64,000 nucleotides of DNA from Pseudisothecium myosuroides (GCA_951799445.1 OX637290.1:27584987-27648986); one strand, 5' to 3'. Shown: positions 49,195 to 61,243, counted from the first letter of the stretch. The notes: generated by a model not told the origin, from the letters alone. Made by a program: numbers and translations.

Positions 49195-49713
49195 GTGCTC
49201 CTGAATTGCAAACAACCCTAAACAAAATTGCTCTCCAGCTTGCAACAACTCTAATTGAAAACACGAAATCGACTCCAAAGCATTCAAAAGCAACAGAAAC
49301 AGAAAGCTATGGCAGGAACGCTTGGCAGATGGCAGCCGCGTCTGAAACCCTAAGGGACTCTGTGCAAGGTAGCCCAACGATACTGCGATGAAAAGCGGCG
49401 ATGACAGTACTTACTTCACGGAGAAGTTTCATCCAGCAGCATTTTCAAACTACAGGCGGGAATACTATACTGAACCTACCCCCAGCCCTAGCTTAAGATA
49501 CTTATTCTGGACAATATATTAGATCTAAAAAAATCTAATTGGGCAGATTAATTATGACCCTATCTTCATTTTAATATTAGTTCTCTTATTAGTGGTACCA
49601 TATATTACTTGAAATATTTTTCTAAAATTTAGGTGCCATGAATAAAATAGACCATATTTTTGGTCGCACGTTGCCAGCTAAATTTTCCTAAGTGACCCCC
49701 CCGTGAATTGTCC

Positions 49714-50779
49714 GAATAAGCTATGCGGCATCACCGATATGTTTTAGAAAGTGAACAACAATTTTCACACATTGGTCAAGGACTATGAAGCAAAATGCAA
49801 GTGGTTCCATAATTTTTAAAAGCATTGTGAATTAGTTACATTTTTTCAAAGTTACAAGATATAGGAGGCTAAAAGTGTCACATAGGTAATGCCAAAATCC
49901 ATTTGATGCACACTAAGAAATGACACAAGTAGTATCAAAACATATCATAGAGAAGAAGTTAAAACAAAAGAAAGTGTACCAAAAATCGACCACTTGTAAG
50001 GTCGCCACCTCCTTAGTACTATAAATAGAGTTATTTACTACCCCAAATGACCCCTACTCCACCGTACACTTGTCCTTCTAATGCTCACCATTTTGGGTAT
50101 CCTCCCCGTTCAGTTCCCTTCAAAAGTAGGGGTCAGCATTCATGAGGGGTTGATTTTGGGTGCGTTACTTGAATGTAAATATAATGCATGTAACAGGTAA
50201 TTGCCTCACCTAATTGCATCTCAATACATAACATCTCCCTCATTGCAGGATTAAAATCTAGGTATCCAAGATTTAGGATATGGAGCAAAGTGTTCGTGCA
50301 TTTCGACACAATTAAACGGGATGAGCAAGCACAAGCACCACAAAACAGCCATTCAAAATACCAATAGTACTCAATCGATACCATAACACGATCAAATGTT
50401 TCAGTTGTTATTCCGATATATAGATCGAAGCAGCATATTAACAGCGGTCACTGTGATAGCCAATATCCACGAGAGTCTGGGAAGCGCAAAAGCCATCAAT
50501 CTACAGTAGTTATCTCACGAAGTTATATTAAGGTTTGATAAATGTAGCTATGAAAAAAAAATTCAGTTGCTGTAGAGATTGCTGCACAAGCGCACAATTG
50601 CGACATAGTTATGGACTTTAGAGTAGCCTGATCGATCTCTGTTGTAGGCCTTGGTTTATAGATGGATGCATTACCAAAATAAGACGCGTTGGAATCAAGA
50701 CCTACCGTCTTGAGAATCGGTCGGGCGGCAGAGAGTAAGGTTTGTTGCAGCCTTGTTGAATGTACAAGAATGTCGTTTC
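49714..50779. other. intergenic, 3' of the kinesin gene
   Basis: No gene supported; AT-rich near the transposon, likely includes the kinesin 3' UTR towards 50,779. Short ORFs here lack recognisable domains. Confidence 0.5.
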
Positions 50780-53700
50780 TTAGAACGCGAATCGCTTTAT
50801 GGTGCCGTTCATGCTGCCACAATCCATGATGAGCCTTCTCCGGCTGCGTGGTGATGAACCACGAGCTGCCGATGACATTGAAACCGCGAGCTTCGAAATG
50901 GACCTTTCAGCAGCAAGGATGCGTGAGTAGTGCTCCTCGGAAGCTTTCGAGTGCGACACCGGTGTCACGACATTGGCAGGGACTTCGGTGAACTTCGCCG
51001 GGGTAGGAGACGTCACCTTCTCAATCAGCGGGCTGTCGGATGTCGTCGTGCACACCGAAGTGTTTGCGGAATCTGCTTTCTTCGCAGTAGCTGGCCATGG
51101 AGACCGTTCCACTAATTTCCGTTTCGAAGTCGTCGTGAAGTTTCTTGTGTCCGTCTTTCGTAGAGAGTCTGTTAATATGCTTCGGGGGGCTGCAAAGACT
51201 CGTCTGGAATATCCAGACGCGAACGTCATTGGCGGTTGTTGCGTCAGCATTGTGTGATCGCCTAAACCTCCAGGAGTTTTCTTGCCGCGACTGCTTGCTG
51301 TAGGGCTCATGAACCTTGGAACTTTTCTGCAAGGCGATATCGCACTGGAATCTGTTTCATGCGGCTTCTCAGAGTTGTTGCAGGCCGAGATTGATGGACA
51401 TGGTGATATGGCTGAGACGGCACATTGTTGATCGGAAGTCTGTCGAGGCGTCGTCTTTCCGTTTTTTCGTTTCTCGAGGAAGGAACGCTTTTCGCTTATG
51501 AGGAAATTGAGTGACTTGATTTTCTTGCAAAGAAGTTGGCACTCGCTTTCATAACTGCTCATTTTTCCAATTAGATCCGACATAGCCTTTGCCTTCTCTT
51601 TCTCTGCGCCCTGAAATCGAAGCAAACTTGCATTAGATTCAAATGTTAACGACTATTTGCTTCTTTCAAGAAGACGAGAGTTATATATATGCGATGGTGA
51701 TTTCAATCGAGGTGTAAAGAATTAGGTACCGCAGAGAGCTCATGCCCTAAATGTGTTCCGCGAACACGTGTGGCGAAACTGAGTGAGCAGACCGTCTCTC
51801 CCAAATCGTTGTCGTTGGGACTCACATGCACAAGCATCAAGGTCTTCGAATCTTCACCTGCAGATATTCAAGAAGGATCAAATAATTATTTCGTGCCTCC
51901 TATCATCAAGAGAACTTTCACTGGACCTTCTTGAAATCCTACCTGTAGGAAAAAGTTTTAGGCCGGTGATCGTACCTAAACTGTCTCGTAGAATTTGCGT
52001 AAGCTTGCTATTCCTGCAGTGTAAATACCCATGTAGACCACATTCATCAGATCTCTTAAATTCTCAATTGATAAAATTATGAAATATCTAGACAGCTAGA
52101 TCAGCTTCGACTAGCTCAATCATGCTTACTTTAAGTTTGGATATAAAGGATTTCAATCTGTCGGGCAAAAGTTTCAACCTGTAGGGCACATGCGATTGCC
52201 TTCTTTGAAGTGCACTGATGACGTCCCCCAAGGCTGAGAGAGAAACATTAATAGCCCGTCCCTCTTCCATAGTCAGCCCTTGTGCGTTAGTTTTCAGCAG
52301 CCGCTCACTGCCTCCAAGGTCGATCATCCAAAGCTTGCTTACACGTCTCTTCTTGTCAGGTGCAGAAGTGCTCGCTATGGTGATTCGAAGTAAACTGCCG
52401 ATAGGACAGAATCCAGACAATGTCCTCACTAAATGGGCTTCAAATTTGATTTGTCATTGAGGAAGAAAAGCTCACAAGCATGTAAACCCTGACCGTGCTC
52501 AATGGACTATTAAATTCCAGGTTTCAGCAAAGGAGGTAGGAAATATACCAATGCGAGCGGCTGGAAGCATCGTTGGCATTGGTCCGCGCTGTTGAGCGCC
52601 GTCGCGAGCCTAGTAAATACAACCGGCTTGCCTCTTGGACATCAGCAATAGGAACTTCGGTCAGGTTTTCTACTTCAATAAACCCCTTGGAGCCCATTTG
52701 AATGGACAAGCTGCACTCGTTTACACGATTGAGCTTTGTTAGTGCATATATTTCTTTAGAACTCGTAATCCTCAAGAGACATTCATGCCTTCGCTGGACC
52801 AGATTATTAAATTAATATGTTAATTGCGAAACATTAGGTAGAAGCTCTTACCACTTCGTGGCATGATTGGAATGGCGAGTAGGACGAGCGACCAGCAAAT
52901 CTCGAAGCGAGCCTTTGTACACCTCAAGCATACTCAAGGAATAAGAATATTGCACATTTGTGTCGTTTGCTGCTTCCTCAAAAAGGCGCTGAAGTGTACG
53001 TGGTACAACGCCTGGCTCATCCTTGGAGCCTTCCTGCATAAACCAGTTAAGGGAATCAGATTCATAATTTGCACTTAGAACTACGAACGACTCATTCGGG
53101 CAAATCCCAAGACCAATGCATAGTACTGTAAGAGATGACTTGATGTACCACTGACCATTGTGAAGGTTTTGCCGGAGCCAGTTTGTCCATAAGCAAAGAT
53201 GGAAACATTGTGGCCATCCAAAGCAGATCTGATAATCGGCTCAATTTCAGCGAATACATCATCTGCCGAGTGACACACGAAAATCACAAGTCATGAGGAG
53301 CGATCTTCAATTATAAGAAATTATACTAGGTGAACGATGACAATGGGCTTGATGAGAAACGTGATGTGTAGTCGACCCCTACCTTGCACAGAGCTTGGTT
53401 GAAAAACTTTATCAAACTCGAATTCCTTCCTGGCTCTTGGAACCTTGACCCAATCCACATCCGGTGCCGTCAGAGGTCCTGTTCTCGCATGCTTCTCAGA
53501 AGGTAGAAATGGCCTTACTCGACAGAATACTCGGATATTCCCTGGAGTCGAGCCACATCAAGCAATCTTCTCGTAAGCGCCACTAATTTTCTAAGAACCT
53601 CGCATTAAATGTCTCTACATGGATGCCTCTTTCTTAGTTTAACAATCATAGCTTGTATTGTTGAAACACAGCAATTATAAAGAAAGCAGCAATTAACAGG

Positions 53701-54297
53701 TTCAACTTGAATATTCCCAAATTGTAAGAATAGATAGTCCTGATTGAATTCCCGATCGTGGTATTGATTGTGTACGTATGTTGAACAAGTGCAGAGAGAA
53801 TCACTACCTTTCAAGTCCAGCATTTGGTTTAAACTACTACGGCGGTTTGAGTTTGACGCTCGCAAGGCAGTTCGTAGCACATTCAACTCGCCTGCAATGT
53901 CCCAAATCAATTGGCATCAATGTTTGCGGTAATATTGTCTCATTATCTAAGAAAAGATTTCATTGAATCAAACACAGTAGTAACAGATAGTAGAGCCGAG
54001 GTTTTCACCTTCCAGTTTCGCAATTTCTAGGTCAAGGCTGTGTTGCCTATCATGATTCACATTTTCGCCATGATCTGAGCCTGAGCTGGAAGATGTCAAC
54101 GACAATGAGCAGCCACTGCCCGTCATGGGTGATCCACACGCTGAAGCATTCATGATAGAACGCACTGAATCGGCCCACTCGGTTGTCAAGGACGACTTCG
54201 ACCCTAAGAGGGAGTCCAGGCTTTGGGAGAGCGAGAGCGGCGAAATTTGCCTTGAACCATCATGATCTTCCACTGTTGGAATTATGATCGTCCTCAT
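50780..54297 (-). CDS. kinesin-14 motor protein (KIN-14), similar to the KIN-14T/U group
   Basis: Ten exons join in frame with GT-AG introns: 54,297-54,009; 53,891-53,808; 53,541-53,383; 53,262-53,156; 53,033-52,852; 52,788-52,549; 52,394-52,179; 52,013-51,976; 51,857-51,730; 51,610-50,780. This gives 2,274 bases and 757 residues. Residues 1-124 are a Ser-rich, probably disordered head and a short neck. The motor starts with [12 protein letters not shown] (125 onward), the signature of the kinesin-14 neck/motor junction. It has the P-loop GQTGSGKT (203-210), switch [11 protein letters not shown] (344-353) and switch II DLGGSE (379-384, usually DLAGSE). After the motor, residues 482-535 are charged and may form a short coiled coil; the remaining tail is Ser/Thr/Lys-rich. 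Kinesin-14 motors move to microtubule minus ends and act in spindle and organelle positioning. The acceptor of exon 6 (gcgaag|G) was chosen because the upstream cag would bring a stop. No defect seen. Confidence 0.93.
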
Positions 54298-55612
54298 CTT
54301 GCTTCAATTACTCACTGTACATCACCGAACGCGCATTCCCGTGAGAATCATGTCGTGAGAACGAAGCTTCGACGGATTTTACAATGCAGAACTTCTTTTT
54401 AGAAATTTCTTTGACGAAAAAAATGTATGAATCTGGAGAGTTACGTCAGCTGATTGAGAAGGGAGGTCACCTGATAATTGAAAGAGTCGTAAACGAAGTG
54501 ATCCGTCAACTACTCGACTTGCGAAAATCGACACCCAAAACTAATTATTTAAGTCGTTGATGCAGTCAACCTCTAACATTCCCCAAAGGATCGCCAACCT
54601 CTAAAGTGCTTCAATGTGCAATTCGTGCCATCCTGCATGCCGCCTTTTGAAAGCAAATCAGAACACATCTTCAGCCAGCGAGTCTTGCGTTCAAAGAAAT
54701 AACGTGAGCCCGAGCTCTAATTTCTGCGATCACTGAACTGAGTAGTCAATGTGTCGGCAACAAGAGCATCGAGCAAGCACGTGAATGGCCACCACGCTCC
54801 ACATCGTCTGGGAGATTCTCTCGAACAATGTCATCATACATATCCCTCTTCGAAATGAAACTTTCGAATGATTAAGGACATAGCTCGTCGCGATCGAAAG
54901 TCACCATTGCTTGTTGAAGAGCCCAAGTACCCCGCATTGGAGCCTCAAAACCTCCAACTCTTCTCGCAACTCGCAAACCGACCTTCACCTACCAAGACAA
55001 GATCACCGTCACATTTGTGAAATTCCTTTCAACGGTAGTAACGCTGCGCAGTACGATCAACAGTCACAAGGAAAGGAGAACCAGTCTGTTGAAGCTAAAG
55101 CTGCATGTGCACGAGTAGCACTCTAAGAAACGCTATGAGAACAACACAAGGCTTCTACTACGAAATAGTCGCTCGCCATAGGCACAAAAAGTGTACAATT
55201 TGTCCTAGTTTCTGGTCTACAACGATGAAATGCATACATACTTCTTTGGAGCATAGAACATCAAGCACTACGCGTAGTTTTCTTCAGCATGAATTGCATT
55301 GGACCTAGGATCGCCATTTTTGCAAGGAGAGGTACGAAATCTGCTGGACTAATAAGTGTAGGTGCAGAATCAAATCTTAATGAGTAAGCGCCACTCGAAT
55401 ATTCAATCACAACCAGGCTTCATAATTTGCTTGAGCAATGCTCTTTGTTCTACTATGCGTTAAACATGGCCAGTACAGAGCTCACATTCCTCGTGCCTAC
55501 TCACCTCACTTGTAATAGTACCGTCCTTTTCTTCCCCGTTGCAGTTGCACTTGATCAGTAGCTCACAACACAAGCAACACGCATTCACTCCTAAGCCACC
55601 ATTCCCAGCCGA
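54298..55612. other. upstream region of the kinesin gene
   Basis: Moderately GC-rich with small unconvincing ORFs (for example plus strand 54,911-55,126). Presumably contains the kinesin promoter; no specific site could be assigned. Confidence 0.4.
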
Positions 55613-55935
55613 CCCCCCTAGAACAAGAATTTCACCCTCAAGTTGTAGAGCCTGAGCTTGATGTTGCAACAGCGAGAGCTTCAGGAGCTAGTCACGATCC
55701 AAACGAGCCATCAATCACCACTTCAACTTGAGAAACTACACCCACCTAGAGCAAGAATTTCAGTCACAAGTTTTAGATGATGATGCACGTACCAGAGCTT
55801 CAGGAGCTCACAACCAACAAAGAAACCAGCGAGTAAAAACAGTTCTGTCAACACAAAATGTGTAACCATCCATACCACCTACAGCAAGAAATTTAATTCC
55901 AAGTTTTAGTGCTTCAGGAGCTGGTACCGATCCGA
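55613..55935 (-). repeat. ~130-bp degenerate tandem repeat, three units
   Basis: Units start near 55,613, 55,741 and 55,873, each with 'cacctagagcaagaattt', 'caagttttag' and 'gcttcaggagct' variants. On the minus strand each unit reads towards a 'cttgctctag|gtggg' sequence that looks like a splice donor, so duplicated exon-like sequence is possible. Confidence 0.55.
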
Positions 55936-56268
55936 AATTGTCCAAGATGCAATCGACTCTGTGTTAGCAAGAGACGAAGAGTAACTTCGTGAGGGACACT
56001 CGTGGGAGGTGATCGAGAGGTGCAGTGATGATGAGCTCCTGCAGGGAAACGTGGTGGAGCTGCTGGCTATGGAGGTGCCAGAAATCGAGTAAGAGCGGCG
56101 TCGCAGGCACACAAAGACTAGGCTGGCAGACAGACAGGCGAAGTGGCAGAATATCACTTGGCCAGACAAGGGGATCAGAGAAGGACTACCATTGACCGTG
56201 AAAGGCTTTGAATGCTGCTGCACCTGCTGCAAAGAAGAAGGCTTCATTGGCTTCACAGGTTCTGACAT
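55906..56268 (-). CDS. hypothetical protein, possibly a first exon
   Basis: 120 codons from MSEPVKPMKPSSLQQVQQ. After about 30 polar residues comes a hydrophobic stretch (VIFCHFACLSASLVFVCL) that could be a membrane segment, then a Ser-rich part. Overlaps the third unit of the adjacent tandem repeat. No domain recognised; composition is GC-richer than flanking DNA. It may be a chance ORF. Confidence 0.25.
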   Translation of the reverse strand: MSEPVKPMKPSSLQQVQQHSKPFTVNGSPSLIPLSGQVIFCHFACLSASLVFVCLRRRSYSISGTSIASSSTTFPCRSSSSLHLSITSHECPSRSYSSSLANTESIASWTISDRYQLLKH

Positions 56269-56410
56269 GGTATACTTATGTGTGCAACATCTTTCCTCTT
56301 GGCTTGACCCTTTGAACCAACTGAACTACTGAAGAAAAGGATTACTGGACGTCCATAACTTAGATCTCCAATTAATTGGTAGTCTGCACTTCTTGGATCC
56401 CTGAAATACA

Positions 56411-56467
56411 ACTTAAATCTGTTCTTTTTTCTTTTTTTTTGACACAAATGACACTTAAATCTGTTCT
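56411..56467 (-). mobile_element. ultra-short LINE-like insertion 1
   Basis: The 15-bp duplication acttaaatctgttct (56,411-56,425 and 56,453-56,467) brackets 27 bp made of a T tract plus gacacaaatgac. This is the inverse of a tail ending tttgt(t)tc and poly-A. Confidence 0.75.
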
Positions 56468-58016
56468 AGAAACATGAACACAACACCAAAGTACTCAATT
56501 CAACGCAATCTCTTTCATCTTGAAGGTTGAATTAGCCATAAACTGGCCTTTCTCTCCCAATTACCAAAGACCTACAGGATGTTATGAAATATAGTTGTTT
56601 TGCTTCTCAGTGTTGTCAAAAGTGTAAAGTGATGGAATTATATACAATGTAGTGGTATAATGGGAGTGAAAGTGTCCACATTAGGATAGAAAGTGGTGGT
56701 TTTTGAAATAGTCAACATTCACTAACCAAGTACTGTCATTGTTTAATATCTTGAACTGACTCTTTAGGGTAATTGCCATAGAGACTAAACTTAGCCAAAA
56801 TAGGATTGGATGGGGTAAGAATAGTCCCTTCCATTGTTTATAGTGGAAAATTCTCCTAATTCGGTGCAATTTGGAGTGAAACATGCTTGGATAACTATGA
56901 TTTGCCAAGACCACAATAATTTTTGTCTTTTAGCTAGCTTTTGAAGTGGTTTATTTTCTATGTTCAATGTCTAAATTTGAGTCCTCTTCTACCTATTCAA
57001 AGTACTTTTGAATGCCCTTCCAATAATAAAAATTTCAAGTTTTAATTACGAAGTATTGAAAAGTTAGAATTATATTCGGCAGGGCAAATTCTAGAGTTCA
57101 TTGAGGACACCCTAAACCCAACATTATGGATCTTTATGGACCTTCACAGGGCAGGGAGTCTTCAGAAGGTTCAGTTTTCCTACTTACCAAATCTGGAAAA
57201 TCCATATCTGTAGCTTATGGTTGATAAAAGGCTCACATTCTGTAAAACAATTTATTTAAATATAACCATCCCCTAACCAACCTAAAAAATTGTGCCACAC
57301 TTGGCTTAAATCTCAAAACCTGGCATCATTCCATTCAACCCTCCAACAACACTTCTCCAGGTGACATCTTGAGATGCAGAAGTTTTCCAATCATATCATG
57401 TGTTCACAACAAGGCAGATTCTGAGGATGCACAGAGAATGTGCAATTTACAGAGTGCATCATTTGAGAGGGTTCAGTGCATGTTACCAGTGTTTACCAGT
57501 TGAAGACAAAGAGTTAATGCACCCAATACATGTCTAAATACTATGGATTGCAGGTGTTTTCTGGAGATTGATTTTTTCACGACAGGTACTGTGACGTAGT
57601 AAGTCTGAAGTATGAGCTAGACTTTCCTGCACGTCGAATCTGCTGAGAAAGCAGAAGTGGTGCATTTCTTCCATGGCATACTGGACAGGTATAACTTATG
57701 TACAGTACTTGGGATTAGTTTCAGTTCAGCGATGCACAGACCTGGTGGGAAATGATTGACCGTGGTTGTAAGGGTGCTCCAGTGGAGATTTGCTTCCTTT
57801 TCAATTGGAATAATAGAAACCTGTACATGTCGGTTGTCCTCTTCTCAACAACCCAGATAGCAAAGTATCTTTAGTGCAGTTTATAACGACAATTTCATCA
57901 TGAAACGTATTTCCTGTGTACCAACTACAGTACCCACCACCCACTTCAGAACTTCAGATGGAAGACAGAGGCAAAATATAGAACTCTAGTTATTTCTATT
58001 GATGTCACCACCACAC
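56468..58016. other. intergenic sequence
   Basis: No gene supported; nothing distinctive seen in either strand. Confidence 0.5.
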
Positions 58017-58095
58017 CAGGTTGCCAGAATTTTTTTTATTTTTTTTTATTTTTTTTGAAACAAATGGACAACTCCCATTGATCAGGTTGCCAGAA
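58017..58095 (-). mobile_element. ultra-short LINE-like insertion 2
   Basis: The 13-bp duplication caggttgccagaa (58,017-58,029 and 58,083-58,095) brackets 53 bp: a T/A tract followed by gaaacaaatggacaactccc. Confidence 0.8.
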
Positions 58096-58816
58096 AACTT
58101 TGAGCTCTGCCTGCCTGCAGGCTGCTGTATGTGGTGATCTTGTAAAGGTATGATCATTACCCATTTAGTCATTCCTCTCTTGCTCTGCACTCATTTTCCA
58201 CACCATTTGTTACATGGAAGCTTTTGCAATTTCATGAAACTTATAGGGAGTATTATATTTTCAGCGCAGAGGGAGACTGGTGAAATGATCTTGAAATTCC
58301 TTCAGTCCTTTAGCTTTGCAAGTTGAAAGTGTCAAAATGCATGTCACGTATGAATGAATAGAGCGCATATGCCTTTGTTTGTTAATTGATCTTCAGTTTT
58401 GTCCTCCCTGCTTTCTGAAGTTATTCAGGAGTGGTGAAGTAGCCACTGCCCGCCCATGTTGCGACTGTGGAGTGTCCAGACATCCCGACAGACCAGCCTT
58501 GTTTCCAAGAAATGCCCATGAACAATACTAATGTTTCAGATGACCTAATCTGCAAGTCCTTCCAATTCTCCAAATGCTCTTTTGGCATGCTTTTGATGAT
58601 GAGTCAAAAAAACTGGTTGGGCACAGCCGACAACATCATTCAGCAAGCCAGAGAAGTAGTCTGCAGCAACTCACTTTTGACAAACCCACATTAAGCTTAG
58701 GTGGAGGCATCTGCCTCAAATCTGCAGGATACCTGTATTTAAAGTTGTGTAAAATATCTAAACCTATACCTTAAATGAGGCTGTTTGTTTTCTTTCTTAG
58801 TTTGGTTTGTTTGTTA

Positions 58817-58965
58817 TGGTGAGATCTACAAAAACCATGCGTCCCCCGGTCACATTCTTGGTACTGTCGGAAAGCCCTTTGCGAGAAGGGGTGCATGGGC
58901 TTTGTTTTGTGACCTTTGAAACTATGGTGTGAAAATTATTGAATTTCAAAGTTTTTATGAAACAA
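58817..58965 (+). repeat. third copy of the ~150-bp dispersed repeat
   Basis: Shares tcttggtactgtcggaaagc and ggggtgcatgggctttgt with 33,766-34,076. A partial fourth start (gttacggtgagatctc) follows at about 58,982. Confidence 0.6.
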
Positions 58966-59076
58966 CCTCATTTGTTTGTTTTGTTACGGTGAGATCTCTT
59001 GGACCATCAAGTTGAGGCAACACGCATGTCATTGACGAATATTCAAGAGGACATTTTTAGGGGTTCAAATAACTGG

Positions 59077-59152
59077 CATTGTATCTCATTTTTTATTTTT
59101 TATTTGAAACACATGGACAATTTCCATGGCAAGGAAACATTGTATCTCATTT
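59077..59152 (-). mobile_element. ultra-short LINE-like insertion 3
   Basis: The 15-bp duplication cattgtatctcattt (59,077-59,091 and 59,138-59,152) brackets 46 bp: T-rich tract then gaaacacatggacaatttcc. Confidence 0.8.
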
Positions 59153-59489
59153 CATTACAATGCCACATTACTGAATAGTTAAAACAACTGCAATGAAATT
59201 CCGTTTCATTTGTTAAAAAATAAATAAAAAATAAAAACAGCCTGATACCCTGCATTGACTTAAGCGTACCCCTCCGTCTCATCACAATTTAGTGTGATTT
59301 TAACTGGCTGTCTATTTTCAAAATTTAAAAGCATTCAGCATTGACTTCACCTGCTCTGAATGATTGGACCTGCTTAGCTTAGCTGACGAGGAAAAATCAG
59401 GTGTGCAATTTGTACCACTGCCGCAATTAAGAGAATATCTTTGTTTGAACTTACCATTGAATATGGTCAGATTGTGGAAACAGGGATTC

Positions 59490-59675
59490 TCACTTCAATT
59501 TTCTTTTTTCTTTTTTTTGAAACAAATGAAAACAAGTTTCATTGCAAAGAGGTAAAATACACTCAAGACCCATCAGCCACAGGGAAAACCAAGACTCAAG
59601 GCACTAGTACCTGACAGACTGATGAGGGCCCGGGACGGGCGGAGCTTGGGAAGAGGCTGCATCACTTCAATTTTC
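59490..59675 (-). mobile_element. 5'-truncated LINE insertion 4, longest copy
   Basis: The 14-bp duplication tcacttcaattttc (59,490-59,503 and 59,662-59,675) brackets 158 bp. On the minus strand it reads ...ggttttccctgtggctgatg, ...caatgaaacttgttttcatt, tgtttc and poly-A, as expected of a LINE 3' end. It gives the best view of the source element. Confidence 0.8.
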
Positions 59676-59690
59676 CAACGTAACTTACAT

Positions 59691-59761
59691 TAGTGCAATC
59701 TTTTTTCTTTTTTTTTCTTTCTTTTTTTCTTTTTTTTAAAAAACAATGCTAGTGCAATCTT
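59691..59761 (-). mobile_element. ultra-short LINE-like insertion 5, almost only the tail
   Basis: The 12-bp duplication tagtgcaatctt (59,691-59,702 and 59,750-59,761) brackets 47 bp, mostly T with interspersed C and a short aaaaaacaatgc end. Confidence 0.65.
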
Positions 59762-60359
59762 GACAGGAGTGATGAAGCTATTAACATATATAAATATGTA
59801 GATTATGGATGAAATTTCACTTATTCATCTATATGTACGTATGTGCACAATATTGAAGAATTTTTTAGCAAACACTATGATGTTTTATCTAAAATATAGC
59901 CACAAGTCAAGTTCCTAGATGCAAACAACTTCAAAGGCAATAAGGTGGGCACCTTCAAATGTTCCATTGACCCTAAACTGCCATCTTTACTTGTGTACAT
60001 ATTGAGAATCAATTATGTATTAATATGGAAAAAACGCCTTTAGAACCAAACTTTGTTCTTTCATAACTTTTGCATATAGTATCCAAATGTGTGTAATTTG
60101 GTGTGTTGGAACCTTCTTTCACTTGCAATAAGAAAATATAAAAATTTGAATAGTATAATAAAAGTAATTAGGCATAGTTGCAATTAGTGGTGGTTTTAGG
60201 GGTACCCACCTTATGTTGGTTGATAATAGGTAGAGTAGCAATTAGAGCCAATTTTGGGGGTACCCACCTTATGTTGATTAAGTTATTAACCATGAACATT
60301 TTGATCTATTGTGGCCCATTGCTAAGTATAGAAGAAGCTCATACTTCACACCATATCCC
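59762..60359. other. AT-rich intergenic sequence
   Basis: No gene. A near-duplicate phrase (ggggtacccaccttatgttg) occurs at 60,199 and 60,259, a local direct repeat of about 60-bp period. Confidence 0.5.
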
Positions 60360-61243
60360 CTTAAGTCCCAAGGCCTTTTATCCATCAAATTCCATTCAAA
60401 ATTGCCATTTCTATTGCAAAGTATAAAAAAAAAATTCATTTCTTTTTTGCATATCTAACAAAGGACCTTGCACTAGACTAGCATGAGAATGTATAAAAAA
60501 AAACTCAAAAACTTTGACTATGTGGATTGTAAGATATATGCATTTGAAGTGAAGAAAACTACTTTTTTTTTGCACCCTCTCTAATTAGATTTTAAGCCTT
60601 TGAATCTTCATAGCTTAAACTTCTTGCCCAACCAATATTGAATTAAAAAAATTATATTGAAGGTCTCGGGAGAAAAATTCAAATAAAAAACACTTGATTT
60701 TTGTTTAAAAAACTATTAAGTACATGCAAGTATAAGATTGAAGGAAAAACTAAATTGTAAATAGGTCTAAAGATGGAATTGAAATATAATAATTCTAATG
60801 GTGAGATTGTTTTACCGAACAAATTAAACTCAATCAAATTCTTTTTTTGAAATATTGAAAAAAAAATTGTGTTAAAAAATGAATCCTATAACTTATTTTT
60901 TCAAGAAGATGCTTAGATTGCCCAAAAAACAAGATTATCCATAACTTTCTCATCACTAGTACAAATAGAAATGAACCAAATATTCCCATATAGACAAAAA
61001 TATTTTCTATGAAAAAAAAATTTTAAATATTATTTTGGCTTTTTGTAATTTCTTTTGTGCTACCCATCAAAAAACATTTTAGACTTAGGGTGGCATTCAA
61101 AGAAAAAACATACTTCCATAAAGCTAATAAGTTTTATCAACTTTAAGAAAAGTTTCAAAAAATCACAACAAAAACTGAGACCCTAGGGAGGGGCCTACCT
61201 AAAATTCATTTTATCTCCTAAGAAGACAATGGGACTTTAGGAG
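60360..61243 (-). repeat. diverged piggyBac-like family A element, reverse orientation
   Basis: Begins ttaagtcccaaggcc and ends gggactttaggagttaa. The interior follows the inverse of 39,551-40,493, for example tcaagaagatgcttagattg and the tctaatggtgagattgtttt block. Confidence 0.5.

Larger units (their letters stand above)
41007..49705 (-). mobile_element. 8.7-kb DNA transposon with 15-bp TIRs and 8-bp target duplication
   Basis: The terminal 15 bp, cacgggggggtcact, is perfectly inverted at 49,691-49,705. The octamer aattgtcc directly flanks both ends (40,999-41,006 and 49,706-49,713). Both subterminal regions carry an acgtg-y-gacc motif (about 41,041 and 49,664 inverse). Within it, all on the minus strand, are a transposase-like coding region (49,194-44,707), a ~94-bp minisatellite (43,694-44,260) and an F-box-like gene (43,203-42,341). 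The GC content of these coding parts is well above that of the flanking sequence. An 8-bp duplication fits the P or hAT superfamily; the transposase motifs favour a P-like or unnamed DDE group over hAT. Perfect ends and duplication suggest fairly recent insertion, yet the transposase has stops. Confidence 0.85.
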
